DNA from: Macrococcus bovicus
Lineage (GTDB): Bacteria > Bacillota > Bacilli > Staphylococcales > Staphylococcaceae
Assembly: GCF_004359575.1 (NCBI RefSeq)
Contig: NZ_SCWF01000006.1
Location: forward strand, 1-64,000
Length of the DNA: 64,000 nt
Direction of reading: 5' to 3'
Numbering within the stretch: position 1 is the first letter of the stretch; each line of letters starts with the position of its first letter. Under the pieces are notes generated by a model. It was not told where the DNA came from and searched no databases. It worked only from the letters and a program-made list of their open reading frames with translations. Positions 8,725-16,712 of this stretch are shown here, in pieces. A program made the translations under genes and the position numbers.

Positions 8725-9711
8725 ATGGATACAGCTACACACTTTGCAATGGGCGCTGCACTTGCAGGCCTCGCGACTGTCGACCCTGCTGTGACTGCTC
8801 ATTATCCGGCCATTGTGACTGCCTTAGTCGCCGGCTCGCAGATACCGGATATTGATACAGTACTGAAATTAAGAAACAATGCTGTCTATATCACGAATCA
8901 TCGCGGCATCACGCATTCTATTCCTTTCACATTGATGTGGCCGGTCGTCATTGTGGCCCTTATCTTTCTTGTTATACCCGATATCAATGTGCTGCACTTC
9001 TGGCTCTGGACACAGCTTGCAGTCTTCCTGCATGTCTTTGTGGATATCTTTAATTCATATGGCACTCAGGCACTCAGACCTTTTAATTATAAATGGATAC
9101 AGATCGGTATCATCAACACCTTCGACCCCATTATGTTCGCCCTGTTAGTCACAGGCTCCATACTCTGGGCGTTCGGCGTCAGTCCGGTGCCTGTCTTCCT
9201 GTCCATTACGGTGATACTGGTCATTTACTATATCATCAGACGTCTGCTTCAGCAATCCATCCGCAAGCATGCGCTGAGTATTCTGCCGCAGGATGAACGT
9301 ATCATCAAAACCTTTGTCGCACCGACTATCCGTTTCTTTGAGTGGCGCGTCGCTGTCGAAACCGACCGCTACTATTATATCGGCCGCAGCTATAAACTGA
9401 ATGTCCATTTCAGTGACCGTTTCAAGCGGACGCCGCTGCCACCGGAAGAGGTCATGCAGCATGCAAGAAAAGACCCGAACTTAAAAGCATTCCTCAGTTT
9501 CAGCTCTATCTACCGCTGGACACTTGTCGATAGACCTCACGGCTATGAGCTCAGGTTCATCGACCTCAGATACCTGAAGAACGGCCACTATTCTTTTGTC
9601 GCGATTCTTAACCTCGATCCTGCTTACCAGGTCACCCATAGTTATACAGGCTGGGTGGTCTCTGAAGACAAACTCATCAAAATCCTGCACAATCATCCCG
9701 TCAAACCATAA
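8725..9711 (+). CDS. yfhP: YfhP/YdjM-family membrane metal-dependent hydrolase
   Basis: A 328-residue protein of the DUF457/YdjM family. The N-terminal half has about five hydrophobic helices carrying the family metal-binding motifs: H6 in ATHFAMG, IPDIDTV, HRGITHS and HVFVDIFNSYGT. The C-terminal part (from about residue 185) is soluble. In Bacillus YfhP has been reported to affect its neighbour YfhO and sporulation gene control, but the chemistry is not established. The start is the ATG after AAGGAGG (8710-8716); an earlier in-frame ATG at 8674 has no ribosome site. Confidence 0.85.
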   Translation: MDTATHFAMGAALAGLATVDPAVTAHYPAIVTALVAGSQIPDIDTVLKLRNNAVYITNHRGITHSIPFTLMWPVVIVALIFLVIPDINVLHFWLWTQLAVFLHVFVDIFNSYGTQALRPFNYKWIQIGIINTFDPIMFALLVTGSILWAFGVSPVPVFLSITVILVIYYIIRRLLQQSIRKHALSILPQDERIIKTFVAPTIRFFEWRVAVETDRYYYIGRSYKLNVHFSDRFKRTPLPPEEVMQHARKDPNLKAFLSFSSIYRWTLVDRPHGYELRFIDLRYLKNGHYSFVAILNLDPAYQVTHSYTGWVVSEDKLIKILHNHPVKP

Positions 9712-9712
9712 C

Positions 9713-9739
9713 AATAGGCTGCTTATTCAGCAGCCTATT
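9713..9739. terminator. Bidirectional terminator of yfhP and the TagG-like gene
   Basis: 11-bp stem (9713-9723 with 9729-9739), five-base loop, T-tracts on both strands. The TagG-like stop codon lies within the stem. Confidence 0.9.
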
Positions 9740-10496
9740 TTTCTCTATTGATTTCATCTTTCAGTTTCCTATAGCAATAAAAAGTCCAGATATACATCAG
9801 CGCGAGTTCACATATAAAGAGCAGATGCAGCGGTATATTATAAAACGCGACCTGTCCCAGCACGACAGATGACTGAAAGCCGTTGACCAGGAAATAGAAC
9901 GGGTTCAAACTCAGCAGCTGAACGGCAAGTGCCGGCAGCTGAGTCGGTACCCACAAGATAGGCACTGATAGCATCAGTATAGCGAGGATAATGATGGTCA
10001 TCCGCTTCATGTTGCGGCTGTAATATTCCAGCAGACTCAGGGTAAGGCCGACAGGCACTAGGAGCAGATAGGTCAGCACCAGGAAATAGAACACACCGAG
10101 GATACTTGCCGCCATATGGATATGGTTGGAAAGTGCGATGACCAGCAAGAACACAAAAGACATGAGGAACTGCAGCAGAAAATTAATGATCTGCACATTG
10201 ATCAGCACATAGAGCGGCAGACTTGTGATATTCAGAATAAAGCCTCGTCGCGATAAGATAGAGCTCGAGAAGTAGAGCGCACCTGCTACCCAGAAGAAAA
10301 GAAGATAGCCGCTCAGCTGAAACAGCAGCCGTGACTTGTCTGTTTCTGTCGGAGCGGAGAGATTCATGAGAAAGACGCTCAGGAAAATAACACTTAAATT
10401 AAATGCCAGCCACCAGACATACTGTTTCAGGTTATAACGCAGTTCGATAATTGTATTTTTGATCATATAAGGGAAGTATGTGATTAATTCATTCAT
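9735..10496 (-). CDS. TagG-like ABC-2 permease
   Basis: A 253-residue membrane protein with six hydrophobic helices and the layout of ABC-2 export permeases (TagG/TarG, Wzm): an N-terminal amphipathic segment (TIIELRYNLKQYVWW) before the first helix. It is encoded directly downstream of a TagH-like ATPase, so the two likely form one transporter, perhaps for a cell-wall polymer. Sequence identity to teichoic acid exporters cannot be judged by eye. I use the ATG at 10494-10496 after AGGTGG; a GTG three codons upstream (10505), directly after the stop of the ATPase gene, is the alternative. Confidence 0.65.
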   Translation of the reverse strand: MNELITYFPYMIKNTIIELRYNLKQYVWWLAFNLSVIFLSVFLMNLSAPTETDKSRLLFQLSGYLLFFWVAGALYFSSSILSRRGFILNITSLPLYVLINVQIINFLLQFLMSFVFLLVIALSNHIHMAASILGVFYFLVLTYLLLVPVGLTLSLLEYYSRNMKRMTIIILAILMLSVPILWVPTQLPALAVQLLSLNPFYFLVNGFQSSVVLGQVAFYNIPLHLLFICELALMYIWTFYCYRKLKDEINREK

Positions 10497-10505
10497 TGCA
10501 TCCAC

Positions 10506-12020
10506 CTATCTCCGGAAATAAAGCCACATGTCTGATTCAAAATCAGCCACAGCATAGCCATTATCCACTTTAACAATCCAGCTGTTATCTTTAATTCCAA
10601 ATTTCTTTTTCAGTTTGTCTGCATTTCTCATCGGAAAGCGGAGGCCGCTCACCTGATTCTGATCATTGAACTGCAGATAGATATCATTTTTAGTCAACTT
10701 GATGACGTAGCGCTGACGTTTTTCCGGGTAGAGACCAGCCTCCACTTTTGCACGGCTCGCGCCGAGGAAGCCGTTGAAGAACTGATGGAAGTTGACGTAG
10801 TTGCTGTACATATACGGATTCAGTTCGTCAAAAGTACGCTCATCATATAAGGCGGCCGGATTGATATACAGCAGATTCTTCTTCACCATCTTCATCTCTT
10901 TATCTTCAAAAGCGATGCGGTAATCATCCGGGCCGACAGCTGTAATCTCAACGAGTGAACCTTCCGGCAGCTGCGCCTCGACCTGACCTTTGTAAGTGAT
11001 AGGACTGCTTTTCCGGACGACAGCAAGCGCATACTTATCGGTATAGACGACCTGCTGCTGATTGATAGCCGTCGGTTTCTCCTCGACTGCAGGCGTATAC
11101 TGTACGCCTTTCAGAACCAGGATAAAGAACAGCACGCTCAGACCTACCAGCACGAGGGAAGTCAACAGCCCTTTCTTCAGGTCACTGTCCATATATGTTT
11201 TCATATGTCTTGTGACACGTTGATAGTTGGCCGGCTCATCAGATTGTCTTTGCATTTTATGATCCAGGTCGAAGAGTTCTTCATTCTGCGTACCGCGTAC
11301 CGCCTCGTACCGCTTATAGTAATCCACATAAGCAGCGAGCACTTCAGACCTCTCACCTGACTTTCTGAGCTGCCCATGGCTCAGCCAGCTGACGTAATGG
11401 GCTTTGTAAGGAATCAGTTCCGGTTTCTCTTCCATCAGGACAACCGCGCTCTCTGATTCAGTCAGCGCATCGATCACCATCGCGAACTTCTTCTTGAAGG
11501 CAACAGAGAGATGTCGCGTCAAGTCATTATAAATCACGACTTCAGGCTCAAGAAAATATGTCAGCGCAATAAGAAGCTGGGCTCTGTCAGCCGCCTCGAG
11601 GTCACTTACTTTAGTCTTGTCCTTATCAGTCAGTTCAGCAAATGTCAGAATATCTGTTTTCAGCTCCGCATATTCGATAAGCGGAATATTGTAGCTCAAG
11701 AGAACGGTCTCTATCAATTGACTGACTGAATGGGTTGTCGTGCGGTCACTTGCGAGAAAAGTACTGACATTGTTTCTGACTTTACCGCTGCTGGGCTCAA
11801 CAACTTTGGCGATTAACTGGCCGAGGACAGTCTTACCGGAACCTTTAATGCCTGTGATCCCTAATGTTTCACCTTTATAAAGATGAATGGTCACTTGCTT
11901 GATACTTGTGAATTGATCTTGTCCTGTTCCTTGTATACGTTCTAATAGTGATTGCTCCGTCTGATCCTGCCGGAAATATTTAGTTACATCTACCAATCTT
12001 GCGAGAATATCACCAGACAT
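10506..12020 (-). CDS. TagH-like ABC ATPase with degenerate motifs and extra C-terminal domain
   Basis: A 504-residue protein. The first 250 residues resemble a TagH/Wzt ATPase with an intact Walker A (GIKGSGKT, 57-64). The later motifs are eroded: no LSGGQ or SSGM signature is visible near 138-150, the Walker B site reads VVIYND (161-166) instead of hhhhDE, and the switch-histidine position reads VVLMEEKP (193-200). A single membrane helix follows at about 284-303, then an extracytoplasmic domain of about 200 residues with an SH3b-like segment (from about 320), as in the long Bacillus TagH. ATP binding is plausible, normal hydrolysis is doubtful. Start ATG (12018-12020) has AAGGAG seven bases upstream. 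It follows recX-yfhH and precedes the permease. Confidence 0.65.
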   Translation of the reverse strand: MSGDILARLVDVTKYFRQDQTEQSLLERIQGTGQDQFTSIKQVTIHLYKGETLGITGIKGSGKTVLGQLIAKVVEPSSGKVRNNVSTFLASDRTTTHSVSQLIETVLLSYNIPLIEYAELKTDILTFAELTDKDKTKVSDLEAADRAQLLIALTYFLEPEVVIYNDLTRHLSVAFKKKFAMVIDALTESESAVVLMEEKPELIPYKAHYVSWLSHGQLRKSGERSEVLAAYVDYYKRYEAVRGTQNEELFDLDHKMQRQSDEPANYQRVTRHMKTYMDSDLKKGLLTSLVLVGLSVLFFILVLKGVQYTPAVEEKPTAINQQQVVYTDKYALAVVRKSSPITYKGQVEAQLPEGSLVEITAVGPDDYRIAFEDKEMKMVKKNLLYINPAALYDERTFDELNPYMYSNYVNFHQFFNGFLGASRAKVEAGLYPEKRQRYVIKLTKNDIYLQFNDQNQVSGLRFPMRNADKLKKKFGIKDNSWIVKVDNGYAVADFESDMWLYFRR

Positions 12021-12032
12021 GTTCAAACTCCT

Positions 12033-12356
12033 TTATTTATCTAATTGCAGCAAAGAGAGAGGAATCCCTTCCTCATGCGCGTCGCCGTTCAGTCTGAAGC
12101 CCCACGCAAACACACCTTTTATTCGTTCTACTTTGAAGTAAGCAGCTTCAGCCCCTATTAAACGATAGACTTTACCGAGCACAATGTCTGCCGGGTCAAC
12201 CAGATAGCTCTCCGCTATCAGTGCTTTGCGCTGATAGACTTCGTACTCATTGATGACCCCGAGCATCTCAGCTTTACGGGCTTTCTCACGATAGCCGGCA
12301 ATAGCCTCGCGTAATTCACCGCGCGACATCTCAACTAACTTTTTTTCTTCACTCAT
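12033..12356 (-). CDS. yfhH: YfhH family protein (DUF1811)
   Basis: A 107-residue protein of the DUF1811 family. Conserved features are an N-terminal helical half (LREAIAGYREKARKAE) and a C-terminal beta half ending FAWGFRLN...GIPLSLL. Function is not known; the linkage to recX holds across Bacillales. I start at the ATG (12354-12356) that overlaps the recX stop by eight bases, which suggests translational coupling; a GTG four codons upstream is possible. It is probably co-transcribed with recX and the two transporter genes downstream. Confidence 0.85.
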   Translation of the reverse strand: MSEEKKLVEMSRGELREAIAGYREKARKAEMLGVINEYEVYQRKALIAESYLVDPADIVLGKVYRLIGAEAAYFKVERIKGVFAWGFRLNGDAHEEGIPLSLLQLDK

Positions 12357-13140
12357 CTTCCATCCCACTTTCCTTTAAGGCAGAATTGATTTCGTCATAT
12401 TTAAATCCTTTACGCATCAGTGCGGTGACGACTTTTGTCCGGAGTTCAAAGCCAGTTGCTTTCTTTGACCATCTATTGACTTGTTTCTCCAGTTCTTTCT
12501 GCAGTGCCTCGGTGTCCTGTATGGACATCTCCTCCATATAAGGCATGATGTTATTCAAATTATACCCTTTTTGTACCAGTGTTTGAATTGTTTTTTGACC
12601 GGCCAGATGACTGGACGTTCTACCCTGGTGTCTTTTCAGCTGCTTCTGAATGAGTTTCTGCATGCGCTCAGCTGTCATTTCTTCTGTGTAAAGGGCATAG
12701 TAATGATCAATAAGCGGTCGCTCGATGCCTTTTTCAAAGAGTTTCTGCCGGTAGATATCGGGCCCTTTATCTGTCGTGTTCACCATCGTATGCATCAGAC
12801 TCTTGGCATAATCATCGTGATCGATATAGCGGTTGTCATAACAGTAATGAATGACCTCCTGGATCACCTCTTCTGCTATGTCATTCTTCTTCAGGTAATC
12901 GCGGATCTCTTTCTCCGTTCTTTTCTTGTAGGACAAGTAGACCACAGCTGAGTTAATCGCTCGTCTGTAATCATCATATTCTCTGATTGCCTGCAGCTGC
13001 TCTTCAGTCAGTCTATCATCCTTGCGCAGATTGAACTTGACGTAAGTTGCGCTGTCAATCCCCATATTGAATTCACCATCAATATAGAGATTGAAACGGT
13101 CTTTATTATTTTTCTGGACTTCAATCTTGGTGATCTTCAT
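12349..13140 (-). CDS. recX: Regulatory protein RecX
   Basis: A 263-residue RecX that binds RecA filaments and limits recombination and SOS activity. It shows tandem three-helix RecX repeats, for example YLSYKKRTEKEIRDYL, GYNLNNIMPYM and MRKGFKYDEINSAL. Length fits staphylococcal RecX. The ATG of MKITKIEV (13138-13140) has AGGAG with spacing 7. A terminator separates it from the transglycosylase gene upstream; it overlaps yfhH and begins a probable operon recX-yfhH-tagH-like-tagG-like. Confidence 0.93.
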   Translation of the reverse strand: MKITKIEVQKNNKDRFNLYIDGEFNMGIDSATYVKFNLRKDDRLTEEQLQAIREYDDYRRAINSAVVYLSYKKRTEKEIRDYLKKNDIAEEVIQEVIHYCYDNRYIDHDDYAKSLMHTMVNTTDKGPDIYRQKLFEKGIERPLIDHYYALYTEEMTAERMQKLIQKQLKRHQGRTSSHLAGQKTIQTLVQKGYNLNNIMPYMEEMSIQDTEALQKELEKQVNRWSKKATGFELRTKVVTALMRKGFKYDEINSALKESGMEDE

Positions 13141-13151
13141 CTCGTCACTCC

Positions 13152-13180
13152 TCAAAAAAACTAACGCCTAGGCGTTAGTT
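13152..13180 (-). terminator. Terminator of the transglycosylase gene
   Basis: Perfect 22-base palindrome at 13159-13180 followed on the minus strand by a run of seven T. The TAA stop of the gene is inside the palindrome. The T-run ends only a few bases before the recX ribosome site. Confidence 0.88.
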
Positions 13181-13885
13181 GGTAGTGGGTATTCCTGCCA
13201 TCGCTTCCTGATACTGCGCATCTGTAATCAGTTCCTGGGCATGCATCTTATCCAGTGTCGTGCGTGTCCGTTCCTGCAGCGCTGTATCGCTCTGAAACCG
13301 GTCCGGGTGATAAGTGCTCGGCGCATTGATGGTACTTGCAAGTATCGCACTCTGCAGGACGGTAATCTGCGGCATCCCTGTATAGCTCGCATCTGTTGTC
13401 GTGCCGAAATAAGTATTGGCCGCCTGCTCAATATTATAGAGATCGTTACCGAAATAGATGGTCGTTAAATAGGCGCTGATGATCTCTGATTTAGAATAAT
13501 GATCTTCAATGCGCTTCGCAATCATCATTTCACTGATTTTGCGGTTCAGCGTCTTCTCACTGGATAAGTATAGGTTCTTGGCCAGCTGCTGCGTAATCGT
13601 GCTGCCACCTTGTGAAGCCGACTGATCTTTCAGTGCGATGCCTATCGAACGGCCTGTGCCCTTCCAGTCGATGCCATCATGCTGATAAAACCTCTTGTCT
13701 TCAACAGCAATAAATGCAGCTGGCACATATTCCGGCATGTCCTCAGCCGGCACATAATATCTGTTAGCCTGCAGCGCCTTGATGTCGTTCATGTCAGCAC
13801 TGCTTATCCTGAAGTAGAAGAAGCCGACGACTACAAGCACGCACACCAGAATGACTGACAGCAGCCCACATCCTAATTTCTTCAT
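13175..13885 (-). CDS. sgtB: Monofunctional peptidoglycan glycosyltransferase
   Basis: A 236-residue GT51 transglycosylase that polymerises lipid II glycan strands outside the membrane. One N-terminal helix (about residues 5-25) anchors it; catalytic Glu62 lies in VEDKRFYQHDG, followed by the second motif QGGSTITQQLAKN and the third KRIEDHYSKSEI. No penicillin-binding domain follows, so it is the monofunctional form (Mgt/SgtB). I start at the ATG (13883-13885) after AAGGAGG with spacing 6. The pairing with recX is as in S. aureus. Confidence 0.93.
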   Translation of the reverse strand: MKKLGCGLLSVILVCVLVVVGFFYFRISSADMNDIKALQANRYYVPAEDMPEYVPAAFIAVEDKRFYQHDGIDWKGTGRSIGIALKDQSASQGGSTITQQLAKNLYLSSEKTLNRKISEMMIAKRIEDHYSKSEIISAYLTTIYFGNDLYNIEQAANTYFGTTTDASYTGMPQITVLQSAILASTINAPSTYHPDRFQSDTALQERTRTTLDKMHAQELITDAQYQEAMAGIPTTN

Positions 13886-13981
13886 ATACTGCCTCCTTAT
13901 CTTACTCAACAGTTTAGCAGATTAAGAAGGGTCATCCTATGATTATACGCCTTTTTGCCCATAAATCAGTCCTCGGACCGA

Positions 13982-14007
13982 GAAAAAAACACCGCCGAAG
14001 CGGTGTT
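13982..14007 (-). terminator. Terminator of the PfpI gene
   Basis: 8-bp stem (13988-13995 with 14000-14007), CGAA/TTCG tetraloop, then a T-tract on the minus strand. Confidence 0.92.
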
Positions 14008-14009
14008 GA

Positions 14010-14528
14010 TTATTTAAGTGCATTCACGATAGCTTCATTAAAGTCTGGCAGATCGTCAGGTGTTCTTGATGTCACTAAGTTGTTGTCCACAACCACTGAC
14101 TCATCCACTACAGTGGCACCTGCATTCTCAAGATCTTTGCGTACTGATAAATAACTTGTCAGCTTGCGTCCTTTTAATTCATCTGTATCGATCAATAGTT
14201 GCGGACCATGACAGATAGCAAAGACCGGCTTATCTGCAGTCACGAATTCTTTAGTGAACTTACCGAAACGGCCTTCTTCATCGCCGCGCAGCTGGTCAGG
14301 TGAGAAACCGCCAGGAATCAGTAATGCATCATAGTCCGCGGCATTCACGTCGCCGATTGCTTTATCGATAGTCACTTCTGTCTCTTCTTTTTTGCCTTTG
14401 ACAGTTGAACCGGCTTCTTTACCAATTACTGTTACTTCGTGGCCTTCGTTTTTAATCGCCTCTACCGGGCTTGTATATTCCACATCTTCGAATAAATTGT
14501 CCAATACAACTGCTACTTTTTTAGTCAT
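14010..14528 (-). CDS. DJ-1/PfpI family general stress protein (YfkM-like)
   Basis: A 172-residue DJ-1/PfpI superfamily protein. The nucleophile elbow is [10 protein letters not shown] with the cysteine near residue 103 and the acidic residue of [10 protein letters not shown] nearby. Family members act as glyoxalases/deglycases or proteases; the exact activity here is not known. It resembles Bacillus YfkM (general stress protein 18) and S. aureus SAV1875, which sits in the same place. TAAGGAGG lies before the ATG. A SigB-type promoter candidate lies 40-65 bases upstream. Confidence 0.87.
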   Translation of the reverse strand: MTKKVAVVLDNLFEDVEYTSPVEAIKNEGHEVTVIGKEAGSTVKGKKEETEVTIDKAIGDVNAADYDALLIPGGFSPDQLRGDEEGRFGKFTKEFVTADKPVFAICHGPQLLIDTDELKGRKLTSYLSVRKDLENAGATVVDESVVVDNNLVTSRTPDDLPDFNEAIVNALK

Positions 14529-14566
14529 AATTTCTTATTCCTCCTTATAAGCAGTGATAGTTAAAT

Positions 14567-14591
14567 TTACCCGCCTGAGCATACACTAAAC
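14567..14591 (-). promoter_or_regulatory. SigB-type promoter of the PfpI gene
   Basis: On the minus strand GTTTAG (14586-14591), a 13-base spacer, then GGGTAA (14567-14572). Each hexamer matches the SigB consensus GTTTAA-N12-15-GGGTAT at five of six bases. YfkM in Bacillus subtilis is a SigB-dependent general stress protein, which supports the call. Confidence 0.6.
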
Positions 14592-14593
14592 AT

Positions 14594-14966
14594 TTAAAGC
14601 GCCATGAATTCCTCCATACTGAGTACGGCTACTACTCTTGCTTTATCACTGCCGTCCGGCTTAAAGATGATGGTCGTGCCGGCTGGCGGATACTCTCTTC
14701 CGATATACGCTGCCCGTCATCCTTGACCTTGCCATTCAGCTCAGCCGGGACTTCAGAAGGCGGACCGCCTGAACCGGTATAGCGGAAGACGATCACATAA
14801 CCGCCATCTTTCAGCTGTTCTGCTAAATCAGATGGTGCTTTGACATTTTCGAAATCAACTGCCGACGTCTGTTTGTCTGTGCTGTCTGCTCTTCAGGGGC
14901 CTGCTCAGCCTGACAGGCCGTCAGCATTAGAGTGCTTAAGCTCATAACTGTTAATAGGCGCTTCAT
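14594..14966 (-). pseudogene. Frameshifted small lipoprotein gene
   Basis: The minus strand begins with ATG (14964-14966) and encodes a lipoprotein signal peptide: MKRLLTVMSLSTLMLTAC, lipobox LTAC. The reading then breaks. Continuing in the next frame gives SAVDFENVKAPSDLAEQL then KDGGYVIVFRYTGSGGPP up to about KDDGQRISEE, and a third frame gives EYPPAGTTIIFKPDG to FMAL and a TAA at 14594. The total of 373 bases equals an intact 375-base gene (124 residues) minus two single bases. The middle part faintly recalls histidine-phosphatase-like proteins (GGYVxxFRxT...QRISEEG), which I do not claim. Either a young pseudogene or two assembly errors. The region would otherwise be an unexplained 470-base gap. 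Confidence 0.75.
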
Positions 14967-15001
14967 ATGCTCCACTTCGTTCAGATGTAATGGATAGTAC
15001 C

Positions 15002-16414
15002 CTATCTATTATAGCGGCTCGCGGTGTCAGAAACGATTGATTTGCTTAATTTTCTTTTCCGTACTAACGTGATAACTGCTTCAACCTGAACGGTCTGCGG
15101 GAACATATCGACAGGCTGGATCGCTTCTACATCAAAGGCTTTCGTCAAATGCGCAAGATCTTTGGCAAGCGCTGATGGATTCCGGCTCACATAGACGAGG
15201 CGCTTCGGCTTGATTTCATTGAGGACACTGATTTCTTCAGCTGTCAGGCCGGAGCGGTCCGGATTGATCGTGATAACGTCCGGATAGAAGCCGTCATTGA
15301 TCCACTCCTCAAGCTTATCAGCCGGTTCTCCTATCTCAAATAGACAGTTGTCAATGCGGTTGGCCGCTGCACTGTACGTGGCATTGATGATCTCCTGCTC
15401 CTTCAGATCCGTGCCTCGTACTTCGCGGGCATGAGGTGCAAGTTTCATGGCCAGCCCGCCCGCACCGCAGAAGAGGTCAGCTACATGTTCAGTTCCTCTC
15501 AGGTTAGCAGCCTTGACGATTTCATCGTAAAGCACATGGGTCTGACTGACGTTGATCGGGAATGCACTGACTGTAGTCACATCATAATGGGTCTCCCCGA
15601 TTTTCTCGTGGAGGGTCTGTTCACCGTCCAGGATAATCGTCTCTTCTCCTGTCAGTAAATCACGCTCATGATTGATATTCAGTCCGAAACTGGTGACATG
15701 CGGCAGTCGCATGATGCGTTCTGTCAGTAAATCCAGTTTTTTCAGCTCGCTTGTTGTGGAGACGAGAATAACCTGGATGTCACCCGTCTCCTCTGCCACT
15801 CTGGTCATGATGTAACGGACGCCATCTTCCTTGTTGACATTCTTCGCGACATCGATGTTCAGTTCACTCATAATGGCCTTGACAGCCTGGGTGGTTGTCA
15901 TGGTCCGTTTGTCCTGTACGATACATTCATCTAAGTCAATCAAGGTGTTTGATTGCTCTTTATAGAGACCAGCACGGATTTTACGGCCGGACTTCTCAAC
16001 CGGGAACTGATTCTTACTGCGGTAACGGAAGGGCTTTGCCATGCCGATTGTCGGCTTTACTTTATCAGCCTGCACATGTCCGGCGTACTTCTCCAGCGAG
16101 TCGATAATAATCTGCTGCTTAAACTTCAGCTGAGCCGCGTAATCCATATGCTGTAGCTGACAGCCCCCACATAAGAAGAAGACCGGACACGGCGGCGTCA
16201 CACGTTCCGGTGCACGCTCACGTATCTTCAGGACCTTCCCTTCCAGATAACGGGGATTAACTTTCGTCACCTGCGTCAGTACCACTTCTCCCGGCAGCGC
16301 GTCCGGTACGAATGTAATCTTGCGCTTGTAATAGCCGATGCCCTCACCATTGATGCCCAGTCTCTTGATAGTCAGAGGAAATTTCTGTCCTATTTTCACT
16401 TCTATATCTTTCAT
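15002..16414 (-). CDS. TrmA/RumA-family methyltransferase paralog lacking the catalytic cysteine
   Basis: A 470-residue protein with the RumA/RlmCD layout: N-terminal TRAM domain (residues 1-66), iron-sulfur cysteines C76, C82, C85 and C164, and a SAM-binding fold with DLFCGAGGLAM. The normally invariant catalytic site DPPR...YVSCNP reads NPDR...YVSRNP: the nucleophilic Cys is Arg411 (codon 15182-15184). C5 methylation of uridine by the known covalent route should therefore be impossible. It may be an inactive RNA-binding paralog or have changed chemistry. AGGAGG precedes the ATG and overlaps the stop of the 51-residue gene upstream. The intact paralog is at 36302-37648. Confidence 0.85.
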   Translation of the reverse strand: MKDIEVKIGQKFPLTIKRLGINGEGIGYYKRKITFVPDALPGEVVLTQVTKVNPRYLEGKVLKIRERAPERVTPPCPVFFLCGGCQLQHMDYAAQLKFKQQIIIDSLEKYAGHVQADKVKPTIGMAKPFRYRSKNQFPVEKSGRKIRAGLYKEQSNTLIDLDECIVQDKRTMTTTQAVKAIMSELNIDVAKNVNKEDGVRYIMTRVAEETGDIQVILVSTTSELKKLDLLTERIMRLPHVTSFGLNINHERDLLTGEETIILDGEQTLHEKIGETHYDVTTVSAFPINVSQTHVLYDEIVKAANLRGTEHVADLFCGAGGLAMKLAPHAREVRGTDLKEQEIINATYSAAANRIDNCLFEIGEPADKLEEWINDGFYPDVITINPDRSGLTAEEISVLNEIKPKRLVYVSRNPSALAKDLAHLTKAFDVEAIQPVDMFPQTVQVEAVITLVRKRKLSKSIVSDTASRYNR

Positions 16415-16424
16415 TCCAGTCCTC

Positions 16425-16580
16425 CTACTTGATCGACTTGACTTTTGCTTCTAACTGCTCCAAAATTTCAAGCCATTCATCGATATCTGCCATATCAGTG
16501 GTTTCTGGATTCACACTATCAATCGTTTCGATGAAAGCACTTAACTTTTCCTTGATTTCATTTAATGATTCGTTCGCCAT
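16425..16580 (-). CDS. Small acidic protein (SE1561-like)
   Basis: A 51-residue protein, MANESLNEIKEKLSAFIE through LEAKVKSIK, acidic and probably all helical. The ATG has GAGGAGG eight bases upstream, and the stop TAG forms part of the ribosome site of the methyltransferase gene ten bases downstream, so the two are likely co-expressed. It resembles the short SE1561 family annotated next to the same methyltransferase in staphylococci. No function is known. Confidence 0.8.
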   Translation of the reverse strand: MANESLNEIKEKLSAFIETIDSVNPETTDMADIDEWLEILEQLEAKVKSIK

Positions 16581-16652
16581 TATTACCCTCCTCATCGCTT
16601 TATATCGCCCTTTATTATGAACGAGAAGTCCTGAACTTTCAATCTATAGTCG

Positions 16653-16680
16653 TTGACAATTATTGTCACAATGAGATAAT
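16653..16680 (+). promoter_or_regulatory. yfkAB promoter overlapped by a 7-1-7 palindrome
   Basis: A perfect -35 TTGACA (16653-16658), 16-base spacer and -10 GATAAT (16675-16680). A perfect 15-base palindrome, TGACAATTATTGTCA (16654-16668), overlaps the -35. Its 7-1-7 geometry equals Fur-family operators; it differs from the Fur box TGATAATNATTATCA at only two symmetric positions. Confidence 0.65.
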
Positions 16681-16712
16681 GGTAAGGATTATTTGCGGAA
16701 AGAAGGACCCTT

